From the NCBI GenBank assembly GCA_946188155.1, contig CAMHUC010000025.1, positions 1 to 47,590 of the forward strand: 47,590 bases of DNA, given 5' to 3'. Each line of letters opens with the position of its first letter. Positions within the stretch are counted from its first letter, which is position 1. Below are positions 31,477-40,216 of the stretch, one piece after another. The DNA comes from an uncultured bacterium (GTDB lineage: Bacteria > Bacteroidota > Bacteroidia > Bacteroidales > Bacteroidaceae). Under the pieces are notes generated by a model. The model searched no databases. It saw only the letters and a list, made by a program, of their open reading frames with translations, and was not told the origin of the DNA. The position numbers and the translations under genes were made by a program.

Positions 31477-31508
31477 TTTGCCCGTTTCCCTTTATAGACC
31501 TACCTTTG
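31477..31508 (+). promoter_or_regulatory. Rightward late promoter
   Basis: TTTG (31477-31480) and TACCTTTG (31501-31508) with exactly 20 nt between them match the Bacteroidetes promoter. The start would be near 31515, about 16 bp before the DUF1804 start codon. Confidence 0.8.
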
Positions 31509-31530
31509 CACAAAAATTTATAAGAAGTAT

Positions 31531-31974
31531 ATGGCAGAACTTACTAATCAGCAGAAGCGCGACTGGGCCAAGACCCTCTACCTGCGCGAGAACCTCACAC
31601 AACAGGAAATTGCCGACCGCGTGGGCGTCAGCCGCGTGTCGGTGTCTAACTGGATTCGCCAGAACAAGTGGGAGGAGCAGCGAACGGCACTCACACTGAC
31701 GCGGGAGGAGCAGGTGCGCTCGCTCTACCGACAGGTGGCAGCCATCAACAAGGCTATTGAGGAACGGGAGGAAGGACAGCGCTTCGCCACGGCACCGGAG
31801 GCCGACATCATCGGCAAGCTGTCTAAGTCCATCAAGCAAATGGAAACGGAAGTGGGCATCGCCGATGTCATCAGCGTACTCACAAAATTCATAGAATGGC
31901 TCAGGCCTCTCGACCTTGAAAAGGCAAAGGACACAACACGCCTGGCAGACGCTTTCATTAAAACCCTATTGTAA
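31531..31974 (+). CDS. DUF1804 terminase small subunit-like protein
   Basis: A 147-residue DNA-binding protein of the DUF1804 type, found in Mu-like phages in the place of gp27. The N-terminus has a clear helix-turn-helix (NLTQQEIADRVGVSRVSVSN), followed by a helical oligomerisation part. It probably recognises phage DNA for packaging as the small terminase subunit. It is the first gene of the rightward late operon. Confidence 0.85.
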   Translation: MAELTNQQKRDWAKTLYLRENLTQQEIADRVGVSRVSVSNWIRQNKWEEQRTALTLTREEQVRSLYRQVAAINKAIEEREEGQRFATAPEADIIGKLSKSIKQMETEVGIADVISVLTKFIEWLRPLDLEKAKDTTRLADAFIKTLL

Positions 31975-31975
31975 T

Positions 31976-32401
31976 ATGAACAACTTCATCAATACTACCG
32001 ACTACGACGCAAGCATTCACCGCGAAATCCTGGATGCGCTCACACGCGAGGACAACACCCTTGTGGAAATCTGCGAGGACCGGGCCGTCGCCGAAATGCG
32101 CTGCTATCTCTGCGGACGCTACGACTGCGACGCGCTTTTCTCTGCGGAAGGCGACAACCGCCACCAGCTCGTCCTGATGATGGCACTCGACATTGCCATC
32201 TACCACATCTTCTCTATCCACAATCCCATGAAGCTCTCACAGCTCCGCAAAGACCGATATGAGCGGGCCATTGAATGGCTCAAAGCGGTAGCTGCCGGCA
32301 CCATCTCTATCGAGGGCGCACCGCTGGCCACTGAGGAAAAGCAGATTGCTAACCAGCCCTTCCGCATCGTCTCTAACCACAAACGTCATAATCACTTCTA
32401 A
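31976..32401 (+). CDS. DUF1320 protein, Mu gp36-like
   Basis: A 141-residue protein of the DUF1320 type (Mu gp36), thought to act in head completion or head-tail joining. The start at 31976 follows the preceding stop codon by one base. The sequence contains the helical core HQLVLMMALDIAIYHIFSIH and the RYERAIEWLKAVAAG segment typical of this family. Confidence 0.8.
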   Translation: MNNFINTTDYDASIHREILDALTREDNTLVEICEDRAVAEMRCYLCGRYDCDALFSAEGDNRHQLVLMMALDIAIYHIFSIHNPMKLSQLRKDRYERAIEWLKAVAAGTISIEGAPLATEEKQIANQPFRIVSNHKRHNHF

Positions 32402-32403
32402 AA

Positions 32404-33810
32404 ATGAGCAGAAAAAAAAATAATGCCAAGCGCATCACTACTGGCGGCCTGCGACCGCTGCCAGGACAAAAAGGGCCGTCAACCATTTTGTTGTCACCGC
32501 CAAAGAGGTTCGGCATCGACATCAGTACCTTCATTGACGCGGTACGCGCTGCCGACAACATCGACTACTACCGCCGTACACGAATCTTCGACCTCTACGA
32601 GGACATCACCATCGACACGCACCTCACTTCGGTCATGTCTCGACGACGGGATGCAGTGAATGCCGCTGAGATATGTTTCCAGCGTAACGGAAACCCTGAC
32701 GAGGCTGTCAACGAGCAACTGCGATCACCGTGGTTCGACAGGCTCATTGGCGACATCATCGAGGCCAAGTTCTACGGCTTCTCGCTCTTCCAGTTCTACC
32801 GTGACGAGCACGGCTGGGTAAACTACGACCTGATACCGCGTAAGCATGTGGACCCCGTGCGACGCACCATCATGCGCCGGCAGGGGGAAATCAGCGGTCC
32901 GTCGTGGGACGAATTCCCCAATATGCTCTTCGTAGGACAGCCACGCGACCTGGGACTGCTCATGAAGGCAGCACCATGGGTTATCTACAAACGTAACGAT
33001 ATGGCCGACTGGGCGCAGTTCGCCGAGATATTCGGTATGCCCATCGAGGACTACACCTACGACACAGGCGACGAGGAAGCACGCCGTCGCGTTATTCAAG
33101 ACGCGCAGGAGGCTGGCGCTCTAAAAAAGTATATCCATGCCCGCGACGTGGAACTGCAGCTTATCGAGTCCGGCAACAAAACCGGCTCCAGCGACCTCTA
33201 CGACAACCTCTGTGAACGATGTAACAAGGAACTGTCAAAGCTCTTTCTGGGCAACACGCTCACCACAGAGGCACAGGAAACGGGCAGCGAGGCCCTGGGC
33301 AACGTCCATAAAAAGGAGGAGGACCAGATACTGAAAGCCGACCAGAAATACGTCCTGAACGTCCTCAATTACGACATGGTGGATATTTTCGCCGCCATGG
33401 GCATCAACACGAAGGGCGGGGAGTTTACCTTCCCTGAACCCAAATATATCGACCTCACGGCTAAGGCCAACATCCTGGTCCAACTCTCTACTAACTACCG
33501 TCTGCCTATCAGCGACGATTATCTCTATGAGACGTTTGGCATCGAGAAACCGCAAAACTATAACCAGCTGAAAAAACAGCTCGAAGACGACCATCTCATG
33601 CAGCAACTGCTTTCCGCCCCTGGCATGCAGTTCCATGAGGGGGAGGACGATCAAGGCGAAGACCCCGACGAGCCGAAGCCTAAAAAGAAACCGGGCGAGC
33701 AGCCGGAAGATAAGGACAAGGGGAAAAAGAAAGGCCGTACCATCAAAGGCATCCTGAGCGGTTTTTTCGCACGCGCCCCTCGAAGCCGGGGGGCAGCTTT
33801 AGAGTGGTAG
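32404..33810 (+). CDS. Portal protein, DUF935 (Mu gp29-like)
   Basis: A 468-residue portal of the DUF935 family, forming the ring through which DNA is packaged and ejected. Family-like segments include DTHLTSVMSRRRDAV near 75, FYGFSLFQFYRDE near 122, and KYIDLTAKANILVQLS near 345. The C-terminus is highly charged (DEPKPKKKPGEQPEDK). It starts 2 bp after the previous stop and its end overlaps the next gene by 7 nt. Confidence 0.92.
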   Translation: MSRKKNNAKRITTGGLRPLPGQKGPSTILLSPPKRFGIDISTFIDAVRAADNIDYYRRTRIFDLYEDITIDTHLTSVMSRRRDAVNAAEICFQRNGNPDEAVNEQLRSPWFDRLIGDIIEAKFYGFSLFQFYRDEHGWVNYDLIPRKHVDPVRRTIMRRQGEISGPSWDEFPNMLFVGQPRDLGLLMKAAPWVIYKRNDMADWAQFAEIFGMPIEDYTYDTGDEEARRRVIQDAQEAGALKKYIHARDVELQLIESGNKTGSSDLYDNLCERCNKELSKLFLGNTLTTEAQETGSEALGNVHKKEEDQILKADQKYVLNVLNYDMVDIFAAMGINTKGGEFTFPEPKYIDLTAKANILVQLSTNYRLPISDDYLYETFGIEKPQNYNQLKKQLEDDHLMQQLLSAPGMQFHEGEDDQGEDPDEPKPKKKPGEQPEDKDKGKKKGRTIKGILSGFFARAPRSRGAALEW

Positions 33811-35123
33811 TCAATAATCTCTACTACGGTTCTGCCGAATGTCCCGTATGGCGCGATACCATCACGCCCATCAAGGCTGAGGCCTCAGGCGTTTCTATCT
33901 CCGATGACATCATTGCCGCTGCCCTTCGCAACATCTACCGGCGCGACTTCAACCCACACACCGACATTGAGGCGAACTTGTTCAATGCCATTGCGCACAC
34001 GCTGGGGCAGGCTGTAAGCGAGGGGACTGTGCAAGGCGGTTTCCCCGCCTTGGGTAAAGACCCCTTCACCGATGCCCTGCGCCATTCTACGGATGTATTC
34101 TCAGCCTTCAAGGTACACCGCACACAGAATGACATGGCCGCCCGCCTCCTCGATTCTAACGGCAATCTAAAGCCATTCAAACAGTGGAAGGAAGAGGTGC
34201 TGCCTATCGCCTCGCACCAGTGCAACAACTGGCTCGAAACGGAATACAACACTGCCGTACTCCGCGCACGACAGGCCGCCAACTGGCAGCAGTTCCAGGC
34301 AGAAAAGGACATACTCCCCAACCTCAAGTGGCTACCATCCACCTCCCCCAACCCCGGCGAAGACCACCGCCCCTTCTGGAACACCATTCTTCCCATCGAT
34401 CATCCTTTCTGGGACCAGCACCGGCCCGGCGACCGCTGGAACTGCAAGTGTGACCTCACCTCCACCGACGAACCGCCCACCACTGTGCCAGCCACCGTGC
34501 CCGACGGTTCTCCGTCGGGAAACAACCCCCAGCCCGGCCTGAAAGACAATCCCGGCATAACTCAGTCCGTCTTTTCCGAAGACCACCCCTATTTCCCCGC
34601 TGATTGCAAACACTGTGACTTCTATAATCCGACTGTCAAAGCACGACTGCAAAACGTATTCACAGCACGGATAAAAGACTGCTATCATTGCCCATATATT
34701 GACGGCTGCATCGACCGCACGGCAGAAATGAAACGCACTATGAAGGAGCGTAAGAAGGAGGCAAGAAAAGCTGTACAGGGTAAGATGCTGACAAATCCCA
34801 ACTTCCCGGAGAAGATAATGGTATCTCGCGCCAGTGTGGACGAATGGACTAACCAGCCATTTATGTATATGGCTGAAAAGCATCAAATGCTGCTCGACAT
34901 CGAGAGGGTGTTAAGGGAGGCTGAATATCTTGGACCGGCAGACAAGCATAAAGACCGAGACGGACTAATACAATCGCATCTTTTCAAGACACATGTCGAA
35001 GATATAGATGCTTATATTATCGTATGGGAATTTGATTCTGGTGAGTTCATTTTGCACAGCATATCGGACTCTCCGAACATTCTAAAGTTCCTAAAAAAGA
35101 AAATAGCGAAAGTGGGAAACTGA
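33804..35123 (+). CDS. MuF-type minor head protein with C-terminal nuclease-like domain
   Basis: A 439-residue protein starting at a GTG (33804) inside the end of the portal gene. Residues about 40-260 are the Mu gp30/F-like head morphogenesis domain, including FWDQHRPGDRWNCKCD. After a Cys-rich linker (CKHCDFYNP, CYHCPYIDGCIDR) the final 110 residues (from about 330) resemble the PBECR group of phage-borne Barnase/EndoU/ColicinE5/RelE-like nucleases, which are known to be fused to MuF proteins and may be injected with the DNA. Catalytic residues of that domain cannot be named with confidence. Confidence 0.78.
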   Translation: MVVNNLYYGSAECPVWRDTITPIKAEASGVSISDDIIAAALRNIYRRDFNPHTDIEANLFNAIAHTLGQAVSEGTVQGGFPALGKDPFTDALRHSTDVFSAFKVHRTQNDMAARLLDSNGNLKPFKQWKEEVLPIASHQCNNWLETEYNTAVLRARQAANWQQFQAEKDILPNLKWLPSTSPNPGEDHRPFWNTILPIDHPFWDQHRPGDRWNCKCDLTSTDEPPTTVPATVPDGSPSGNNPQPGLKDNPGITQSVFSEDHPYFPADCKHCDFYNPTVKARLQNVFTARIKDCYHCPYIDGCIDRTAEMKRTMKERKKEARKAVQGKMLTNPNFPEKIMVSRASVDEWTNQPFMYMAEKHQMLLDIERVLREAEYLGPADKHKDRDGLIQSHLFKTHVEDIDAYIIVWEFDSGEFILHSISDSPNILKFLKKKIAKVGN

Positions 35124-35214
35124 CCAGAACTCCAAATCTGGGGCCGCCCTCAAACGCTATTTCTGCCGCAAAGGTAAGCATTTATTTTGAAACAAACAAC
35201 AAAATCAACGAAAA

Positions 35215-36747
35215 ATGAAGCAAATTGATAAAAATGCGCTCCTCGACTGGGAGAAATACAAGGAGAATATCTACCGCTCCACGCCTGTTGACACCTCCAT
35301 GACAGAGGCCGAACGGGAACGCCACCGACTACACCTCGAGGCGCACCCCGTCGAGTGGATCAAGTTCTTCTTCCCCGGCTATGCCAAGTATGAGTTTGCC
35401 GACTTCCAGAAAAAGGCGATACGCCGCATACTGGCAAACGATGAATGGTACGAGGTGCTCTCATGGTCGCGTGAGCTGGCAAAATCCACCATCACCATGT
35501 TCATCGTCATGTTCGCCACGCTGACGGGACGGAAACGCAACGTCATCCTGACCTCCAACTCCAAGGATAACGCCATCCGACTCCTGGCACCATACCGGGC
35601 TAATCTCGAAGCCAACGGACGCATTATTGCCTACTACGGCAAGCAGCAGTCTATAGGCGCATGGACTGAGGACGAGTTCATCACCAAGGGTGGTGTGGCC
35701 TTCCGGGCCATCGGTGCCGGACAGTCGCCTCGTGGCTCGCGTAATGAGGCCATACGTCCTGACGTGCTGTTGGTCGATGACTTCGACACCGACGAGGACA
35801 CCAAGAACCCGGACATCATTCAGAAACGCTGGGAGTGGTGGGAGCAGGCCCTATATCCTACGCGCTCTACCAGCGAACCCACGCTCATCATCTTCTGCGG
35901 CAATATCATTGCCAAGGACTGCTGTATCACCCGTGCCGGAGAGATTGCCGATAATTGGGATATTGTCAACATACGCGACAAGAACGGACGCAGCACATGG
36001 CCGGAGAAGAACACGGAGGAGCATATCGACCGCACACTCTCCAAAATATCCACACTATCTCAGCAGCATGAGTATTTCAACAACCCCATCTCCGAGGGCG
36101 AGATCTTCAAAGAGGTGGTCTATGGCAAGGTGCCGCCATTGTCGAAGTTCCGCGCACTGGTCATCTACGGCGACCCGGCACCGGGTGAATCGAAGGGAAA
36201 GAAGGGCGTGTCATTCAAGGCGGTCATGCTCCTTGGCAAACTCGCCGACAAACTCTACGTCATCAAGGCAAGGCTCGCTCATGCACTCAATGCGGAGTTC
36301 ATCGACTGGTATGTGCAACTGCTCCAGTTCGTGGGGGGCAAGTCAAACGTATATTGCTACATGGAGAACAACAAACTCCAGGACCCTTTCTTTCAGCAGG
36401 TGTTCAAACCGCTCGTGCAGAAGGTACGCAAGGAAAAGGGCATCGACCTCTATATCCGAGGCGACGAGGAAAAGAAAACGGATAAGGCTACGCGCATCGA
36501 GGCGAACCTGGAACCTGTCAACCGCGAAGGCAACCTCATCCTCAACCAGGACGAGCGCGACAACCCGCACATGAAGGAACTGGAAGATCAGTTCAAGCTA
36601 TTCACCCTCAACCTCAAATATCCGGCTGACGGCCCCGATGCCGTCGAAGGTGGCCTGCGCAAGCTCAACGAGCTGCAGGCTTCGCTCGAACCGCCGGTTA
36701 AGATCACGGCAAAAGACTTACGCTCCAAAAACAAATACCGTATATGA
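35215..36747 (+). CDS. Terminase large subunit, Mu gp28-like
   Basis: A 510-residue packaging motor. The Walker A segment is SWSRELAKST (83-92), Walker B is VLLVDDFD (184-191), and the RNase H-like nuclease begins with the Asp of YGDPAPG near 320. The gene lies 91 bp after the MuF gene, with an A-rich leader and no strong Shine-Dalgarno. Its stop codon overlaps the next start (ATGA). Mu-like terminases cut host DNA by headful next to the phage end. Confidence 0.93.
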   Translation: MKQIDKNALLDWEKYKENIYRSTPVDTSMTEAERERHRLHLEAHPVEWIKFFFPGYAKYEFADFQKKAIRRILANDEWYEVLSWSRELAKSTITMFIVMFATLTGRKRNVILTSNSKDNAIRLLAPYRANLEANGRIIAYYGKQQSIGAWTEDEFITKGGVAFRAIGAGQSPRGSRNEAIRPDVLLVDDFDTDEDTKNPDIIQKRWEWWEQALYPTRSTSEPTLIIFCGNIIAKDCCITRAGEIADNWDIVNIRDKNGRSTWPEKNTEEHIDRTLSKISTLSQQHEYFNNPISEGEIFKEVVYGKVPPLSKFRALVIYGDPAPGESKGKKGVSFKAVMLLGKLADKLYVIKARLAHALNAEFIDWYVQLLQFVGGKSNVYCYMENNKLQDPFFQQVFKPLVQKVRKEKGIDLYIRGDEEKKTDKATRIEANLEPVNREGNLILNQDERDNPHMKELEDQFKLFTLNLKYPADGPDAVEGGLRKLNELQASLEPPVKITAKDLRSKNKYRI

Positions 36748-37328
36748 CTACACAACAGTTCACAGCACTTGTAAAGGCCAAAGAGAAGGAAATACGCGAT
36801 GCCATACACCGACGGCTTCCGGTCAAGATAGGCCGCATGGCCACCGACCACTTTCAGGATAACTTCCGACGGGGTGGCTATGTCGATGGAGGACTGCGCC
36901 CTTGGCCCATCACACGCCGGCAACAGGCCGATGGAAATTCGGCCAACTCACAATACGGCCCTCTCATGTCGGCTCGCAAGAACCTCTACGGCTCAATACG
37001 CTATGTACCTGGCGACGCACAGGTCACTGTTGGTACCAGCGTACCATACGCTGCCGTACACAATCAGGGAGCCACCATCACCTCACACCCCACAGTCACA
37101 CCTAAAATGCGACGCTTTGCTTGGGCACAGTTCTTTAAGGCCGGAGGTAAAAGCGCGCCCGCTGGTTCTCCAGCGGGTCTATGGAAAGCCCTCGCGCTCA
37201 CAAAGAAGGAAAAGCTCACTGTCACCTCAAAGATACCAAAGCGACAGTTCATCGGCCCTTCCCAGGAACTCAGCCAAAAGGTCACCCAGACTGTCGAAAG
37301 TGAAATCAAGAACATTCTAAACTCATAA
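36744..37328 (+). CDS. Virion morphogenesis protein, Mu gpG-like
   Basis: A 194-residue protein of the phage virion morphogenesis family (PF05069 type), acting in head-tail joining. Signature-like segments: ATDHFQDNFRRGGYVDGG near 33-50, and PYAAVHNQGATITS near 100-113. It contains an APAGSPAG stretch encoded by a perfect hairpin (37158-37177). The start overlaps the terminase stop by four bases. Confidence 0.85.
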   Translation: MTTQQFTALVKAKEKEIRDAIHRRLPVKIGRMATDHFQDNFRRGGYVDGGLRPWPITRRQQADGNSANSQYGPLMSARKNLYGSIRYVPGDAQVTVGTSVPYAAVHNQGATITSHPTVTPKMRRFAWAQFFKAGGKSAPAGSPAGLWKALALTKKEKLTVTSKIPKRQFIGPSQELSQKVTQTVESEIKNILNS

Positions 37329-37332
37329 CATC

Positions 37333-37770
37333 ATGCAACAACTATTACTTCTACTCTTACAGCACATTGCCAACCAGTTCCCCTACCTCTCTCTCGTGGC
37401 CGAAGACTGCGGTCAACTGGAAACACAGGAGGACACATATCCCGTCACCTTCCCATGTGTCCTGATAGGCAACTCCGACACCGACTGGCGCGACCTTGAC
37501 GAGGGATGCGACTCGCAACAGGGTACGGCCACCATCACAGTACGCCTCGCCATCGACTGCTACGACGACGTTCATGTCGGCTCAACGCAGGAGGCTTCCA
37601 TTGCCGAACGCTTACAGATGGCGCAGGACATACACCGTGCCATCCAAGGCATGGAATTTGAGGAGTGTGAAAACGTCTGGCCGTTGTCACGTATCAAATC
37701 GCGTGACTATACGCTGCCAGGCAATATCAAGGTGTACGAGTCAATCTACCGCTTCACCGTCATGGAGTAG
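37333..37770 (+). CDS. Tail terminator / DUF1834-like protein
   Basis: A 145-residue protein with a beta-rich core (TATITVRLAIDCYDDVHVG) and a C-terminal MEFEECENVWPLSRIKSRDY segment. Size and place after the gpG homologue match tail completion or terminator proteins. It is the last rightward gene, and its end overlaps the convergent gene at 37760 by 11 bp. Confidence 0.6.
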   Translation: MQQLLLLLLQHIANQFPYLSLVAEDCGQLETQEDTYPVTFPCVLIGNSDTDWRDLDEGCDSQQGTATITVRLAIDCYDDVHVGSTQEASIAERLQMAQDIHRAIQGMEFEECENVWPLSRIKSRDYTLPGNIKVYESIYRFTVME

Positions 37771-38071
37771 TGTGCTCGGCGGTTTCCCCGCCGAGGTCAT
37801 CGGCATCGTCAGCAAACAACTCCAGCTGCTTCGCCGTCAGTCGCGGCATCCTGACTTTAGGCACGGCTTTCAGGGCTATATTCTCCAGCTCGCCGACCTT
37901 CTTACGGATAACAGCCATAATCCTTTCTTCGCTGATAAAAAACTCATGCTTGGAAAGAATCTTCAGGGCATCGTCAAAACGCAAACGCTGCTTCTCCGTC
38001 AGTTCATAGTACCGACGGCATAGTGCTTCATCACGAAGACGAACCAAATCTTTGTCTCTACCCTTACTCAT
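37760..38071 (-). CDS. Small basic protein, candidate middle regulator
   Basis: Start chosen at 38071 (MSKGRDKDLVRLRDEAL); the 103-residue product is helical. The middle (RLRFDDALKILSKHEFFISE, then ERIMAVIRKK) looks like a helix-turn-helix. It is conserved in style with small proteins of Bacteroidales prophages but I do not recall a proven function. It lies after the early-operon terminator and has its own promoter (38090-38123), so it is transcribed separately, the position in which Mu carries its middle regulators. That it activates the late promoters is an inference. Confidence 0.65.
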   Translation of the reverse strand: MSKGRDKDLVRLRDEALCRRYYELTEKQRLRFDDALKILSKHEFFISEERIMAVIRKKVGELENIALKAVPKVRMPRLTAKQLELFADDADDLGGETAEHTTP

Positions 38072-38089
38072 TGCGCAATCAACCAGGCG

Positions 38090-38123
38090 CAAAGTTACAA
38101 CTTTTTCCGCAATAAAATTCAAA
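38090..38123 (-). promoter_or_regulatory. Promoter of the small basic protein
   Basis: On the - strand TAACTTTG (38090-38097) matches the -7 element, and TTTG (38120-38123) lies 22 nt upstream, slightly longer than ideal. The start codon is about 20 bp further. Confidence 0.55.
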
Positions 38124-38156
38124 ATGGGCTGCAAAAACAATGTCTTGCAGCCCATT
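38123..38156 (-). terminator. Terminator of the early operon
   Basis: AATGGGCTGCAA (38123-38134... on the + strand) pairs perfectly with TTGCAGCCCATT (38145-38156), a 12-bp stem with a 10-base loop. On the - strand it is followed by TTGAATTTTATTG. It lies 50 bp after the last early gene. Confidence 0.7.
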
Positions 38157-38206
38157 ACGTTAAGGGTGTTAATCATTTATCGCGTATGTTACGATATTAT
38201 CGCGAC

Positions 38207-38854
38207 CTAAAGCCTGCAGAAACTCGGCTCCAGCCTGCGCCAGACACCGTCTTTGTCGCGCTTTGAGAAGTAGTAGTTCAGGGCTGTACCCTGTACCACG
38301 TTGCTCTCCTTGAAAAGCGTCATGATCTCAGCATACTCGGCATCGAACTTGTTCTCCAGCTCATATAGCTTGCTGATGCTCTTGTAGTCCAGCTTGCCTT
38401 GCTTGTTACGCTCCAGCAGCGTCATGGCCAGCTGATAGATGGGGTCATCTGCACCCTTCTCACTCTGCTTCATGTACTCCTTCAGGTAGTCTATCAGACG
38501 CTCGGCAGCCATGTCGGCACGCTCGTCAAAGGTCTTCACCTTGTTACTACGTATCTCCAGCTTCAGGTCGCCGTCAACGATGGTATAGCTGCCTTGGTCC
38601 TCAAAGCGGGTCTGGCCGTACTCGGCCATCACCTTCTTGAAGCTCTCGCTCTCACCGTCTATCCACTCCTTGAAGCCGGTCACGTCGCTGGTGACCTGCT
38701 CTACCTTCACGAACACATCGTGCATGAACTCACCGCGCAGGGCCTCGTAGGCCTCACGACGATCCTGGCGGTTCTGCTTCTCTTCTCGCTGCAACTGCTC
38801 CAACAGCTGCCGTCTTTCTTCGGGGCTCAGCCCCTGCAAATCAATCTTTGACAT
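38207..38854 (-). CDS. DUF3164 early-region protein
   Basis: A 215-residue protein of the DUF3164 type, typical of the early region of Mu-like phages, function unknown. It starts with a helical, Gln/Arg-rich segment (EERRQLLEQLQREEKQ) and contains a YTIVDGDLKLEIRSNKVKTF core near 110, where the family has its conserved GN/DG segment. It is the last gene of the early operon and is followed by a terminator. Confidence 0.75.
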   Translation of the reverse strand: MSKIDLQGLSPEERRQLLEQLQREEKQNRQDRREAYEALRGEFMHDVFVKVEQVTSDVTGFKEWIDGESESFKKVMAEYGQTRFEDQGSYTIVDGDLKLEIRSNKVKTFDERADMAAERLIDYLKEYMKQSEKGADDPIYQLAMTLLERNKQGKLDYKSISKLYELENKFDAEYAEIMTLFKESNVVQGTALNYYFSKRDKDGVWRRLEPSFCRL

Positions 38855-38882
38855 TGTTGTAAAAAAATTAAAAGGGTTATTA

Positions 38883-39287
38883 TTACTGTTCTTTATCTCG
38901 CTTGCGAATAATCGCCCGCATCTTCTTTGTCAGTGCCTCCAGTTCCTCGCAGTCCAAGTCCCGGAACTCCTTACCCGCTATCCTCGGCTGCTTGCAGAAC
39001 TCATTCACTTTGTTCCAGTCCGTCGTGTCAACGCCGTAGAGTTGCAGCTGGTGTAGCGCACTGCTACGCCATTTCTTCCGCTCCCTGATGAACACTTCAC
39101 GCTCTCCTGGAGCCAGCATCTTTTCTAAGGCTGTACAGCAGTCGTTATATTCCCGCTCGGTCATTTCATGAAGGTGCTCCGTGCGGTTCCACGTGTACTG
39201 AAGCACCACGCTCTTCTTGAACTCCTCGCGGTCGCCCTTATAAGGCAGCCGGTTGAAGATGGCATAAAATCTACTGTAGTTCTCCAT
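38883..39287 (-). CDS. GemA/gp16-like regulatory protein
   Basis: Start chosen at 39287 (MENYSRFYAIF) because AAGGAAG precedes it and it overlaps the previous gene by only 17 bp. The 134-residue product carries the conserved C-terminal part of the GemA/DUF1018 family: VDTTDWNKVNEFCKQPRIAG near 85-104 followed by a LEALTKKMRAIIRK helix. In Mu, GemA modulates host functions during early growth. Confidence 0.8.
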   Translation of the reverse strand: MENYSRFYAIFNRLPYKGDREEFKKSVVLQYTWNRTEHLHEMTEREYNDCCTALEKMLAPGEREVFIRERKKWRSSALHQLQLYGVDTTDWNKVNEFCKQPRIAGKEFRDLDCEELEALTKKMRAIIRKRDKEQ

Positions 39288-39621
39288 ATACTTCCTTGTT
39301 GTCTTCGTACCATATTGCCAAGCCCAGTTTGGAGGCTTCGGCATATTCTCGCTTAGCACCTGGACTGTCCGTCCAGTCTGTCAGCATGTAGATGGCATCG
39401 CACCAGGCTAATTCTGCCAGGTCTAACTTCATAATCTCCGTATAGAAGTCTGTGCCGTTCTCTCTGGCCAGTTCCTCGGCCCGCAAGCCCAGCCCGCTGG
39501 TCGTGGGGTTGAATACCTCGAAATCCCACTCTCTCAGGTAAGCCTCGGCCTCCGCAAACTTCTGGCGGGTGGCATCACTCAACACCTCCTCGCCAATCTT
39601 TCCACTGATATACACTCTCAT
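39271..39621 (-). CDS. DUF4406 / nucleoside deoxyribosyltransferase-like protein
   Basis: The start at 39621 is chosen from an ATGA overlap with the preceding small gene. The 116-residue protein begins MRVYISGKI, the first strand of the DUF4406 and 2-deoxyribosyltransferase-like fold, and contains a DLAELAWCDAIYMLTDW stretch with acidic residues at the nucleotide site. Members of this fold handle nucleotides; a role in phage nucleotide metabolism or modification is possible. Confidence 0.75.
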   Translation of the reverse strand: MRVYISGKIGEEVLSDATRQKFAEAEAYLREWDFEVFNPTTSGLGLRAEELARENGTDFYTEIMKLDLAELAWCDAIYMLTDWTDSPGAKREYAEASKLGLAIWYEDNKEVYGELQ

Positions 39622-39743
39622 GGTGCCCATTGCGGTCTTTCCTTTTTCGGCTTTCGCCATTTACATTCATCACACTGAAAATGTCCCATGCCGTCACAGT
39701 TACCGAGGCAACGGCCTTTTTTGTAATCTCTGCAATCGACCAT
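39618..39743 (-). CDS. Very small zinc-ribbon protein, 41 residues
   Basis: The frame from 39743 gives MVDCRDYKKGRCLGNC, then CDECKW, ending at a stop that overlaps the next start (ATGA). Five Cys in CxxxxxxxC, CxxxC and CxxC spacing and one His suggest a zinc-binding fold. The overlap with the next gene and the close operon spacing support it as a real gene. Confidence 0.6.
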   Translation of the reverse strand: MVDCRDYKKGRCLGNCDGMGHFQCDECKWRKPKKERPQWAP

Positions 39744-39747
39744 AATT

Positions 39748-40029
39748 TTACCCTATTGCTATATTGCCATCTGGGCCAATAATATCAACACCTGCAACAC
39801 TGATTGTCTCTATTTTGATAGAATAGGACAACTCTACACCATGATTGGCTTCTGCCAGTTTGCGTTTCCATTCTTCTGCGGTTTTAGTTGCTTCTCTTTT
39901 CACCGCTGCATCGTTTCGTTTCACGCACATGAAGCATTTTCTGTAGGTTAATGTGCTTGGCCGATAATCTTTTGGAGCCTTGAACTTTATGGCGGCTATG
40001 GCCACATAAGAGTCATTGTTGCGTTTCAT
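39748..40029 (-). CDS. Early protein of unknown function, 93 residues
   Basis: Start chosen at 40029 (MKRNNDSYVAI), preceded by AAAGAAG. The product has a basic, Lys/Arg-rich middle with CFMC near 34 and a beta-rich C-terminus ending IGPDGNIAIG. No family is recognised. It ends 4 bp before the 41-residue gene. Confidence 0.55.
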   Translation of the reverse strand: MKRNNDSYVAIAAIKFKAPKDYRPSTLTYRKCFMCVKRNDAAVKREATKTAEEWKRKLAEANHGVELSYSIKIETISVAGVDIIGPDGNIAIG

Positions 40030-40042
40030 ATTCTTCTTTGTT

Positions 40043-40216
40043 TTATTTCGATAATTGGATTCTTCTGCTCTGTACAATCACATTGCAAGCGTCACAGCAC
40101 ACGCCGCTTGGCTTGACAGGAATGGGGCTGTGGCCATACCCAACGAAGGGCCTGCCACAAATACAGCATTGACTAACCTTCTTGCTGATGCGCATTTGAG
40201 GAATATCGGTTCTCAT
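40043..40216 (-). CDS. Small zinc-ribbon protein, 57 residues
   Basis: Start chosen at 40216 (MRTDIPQMRISKK) because AGGAGG lies upstream and the ATG overlaps the preceding stop (ATGA). CCICGRPF and CCDACN give a four-Cys zinc ribbon. Likely a nucleic-acid-binding or adaptor protein; function unknown. Confidence 0.65.
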   Translation of the reverse strand: MRTDIPQMRISKKVSQCCICGRPFVGYGHSPIPVKPSGVCCDACNVIVQSRRIQLSK

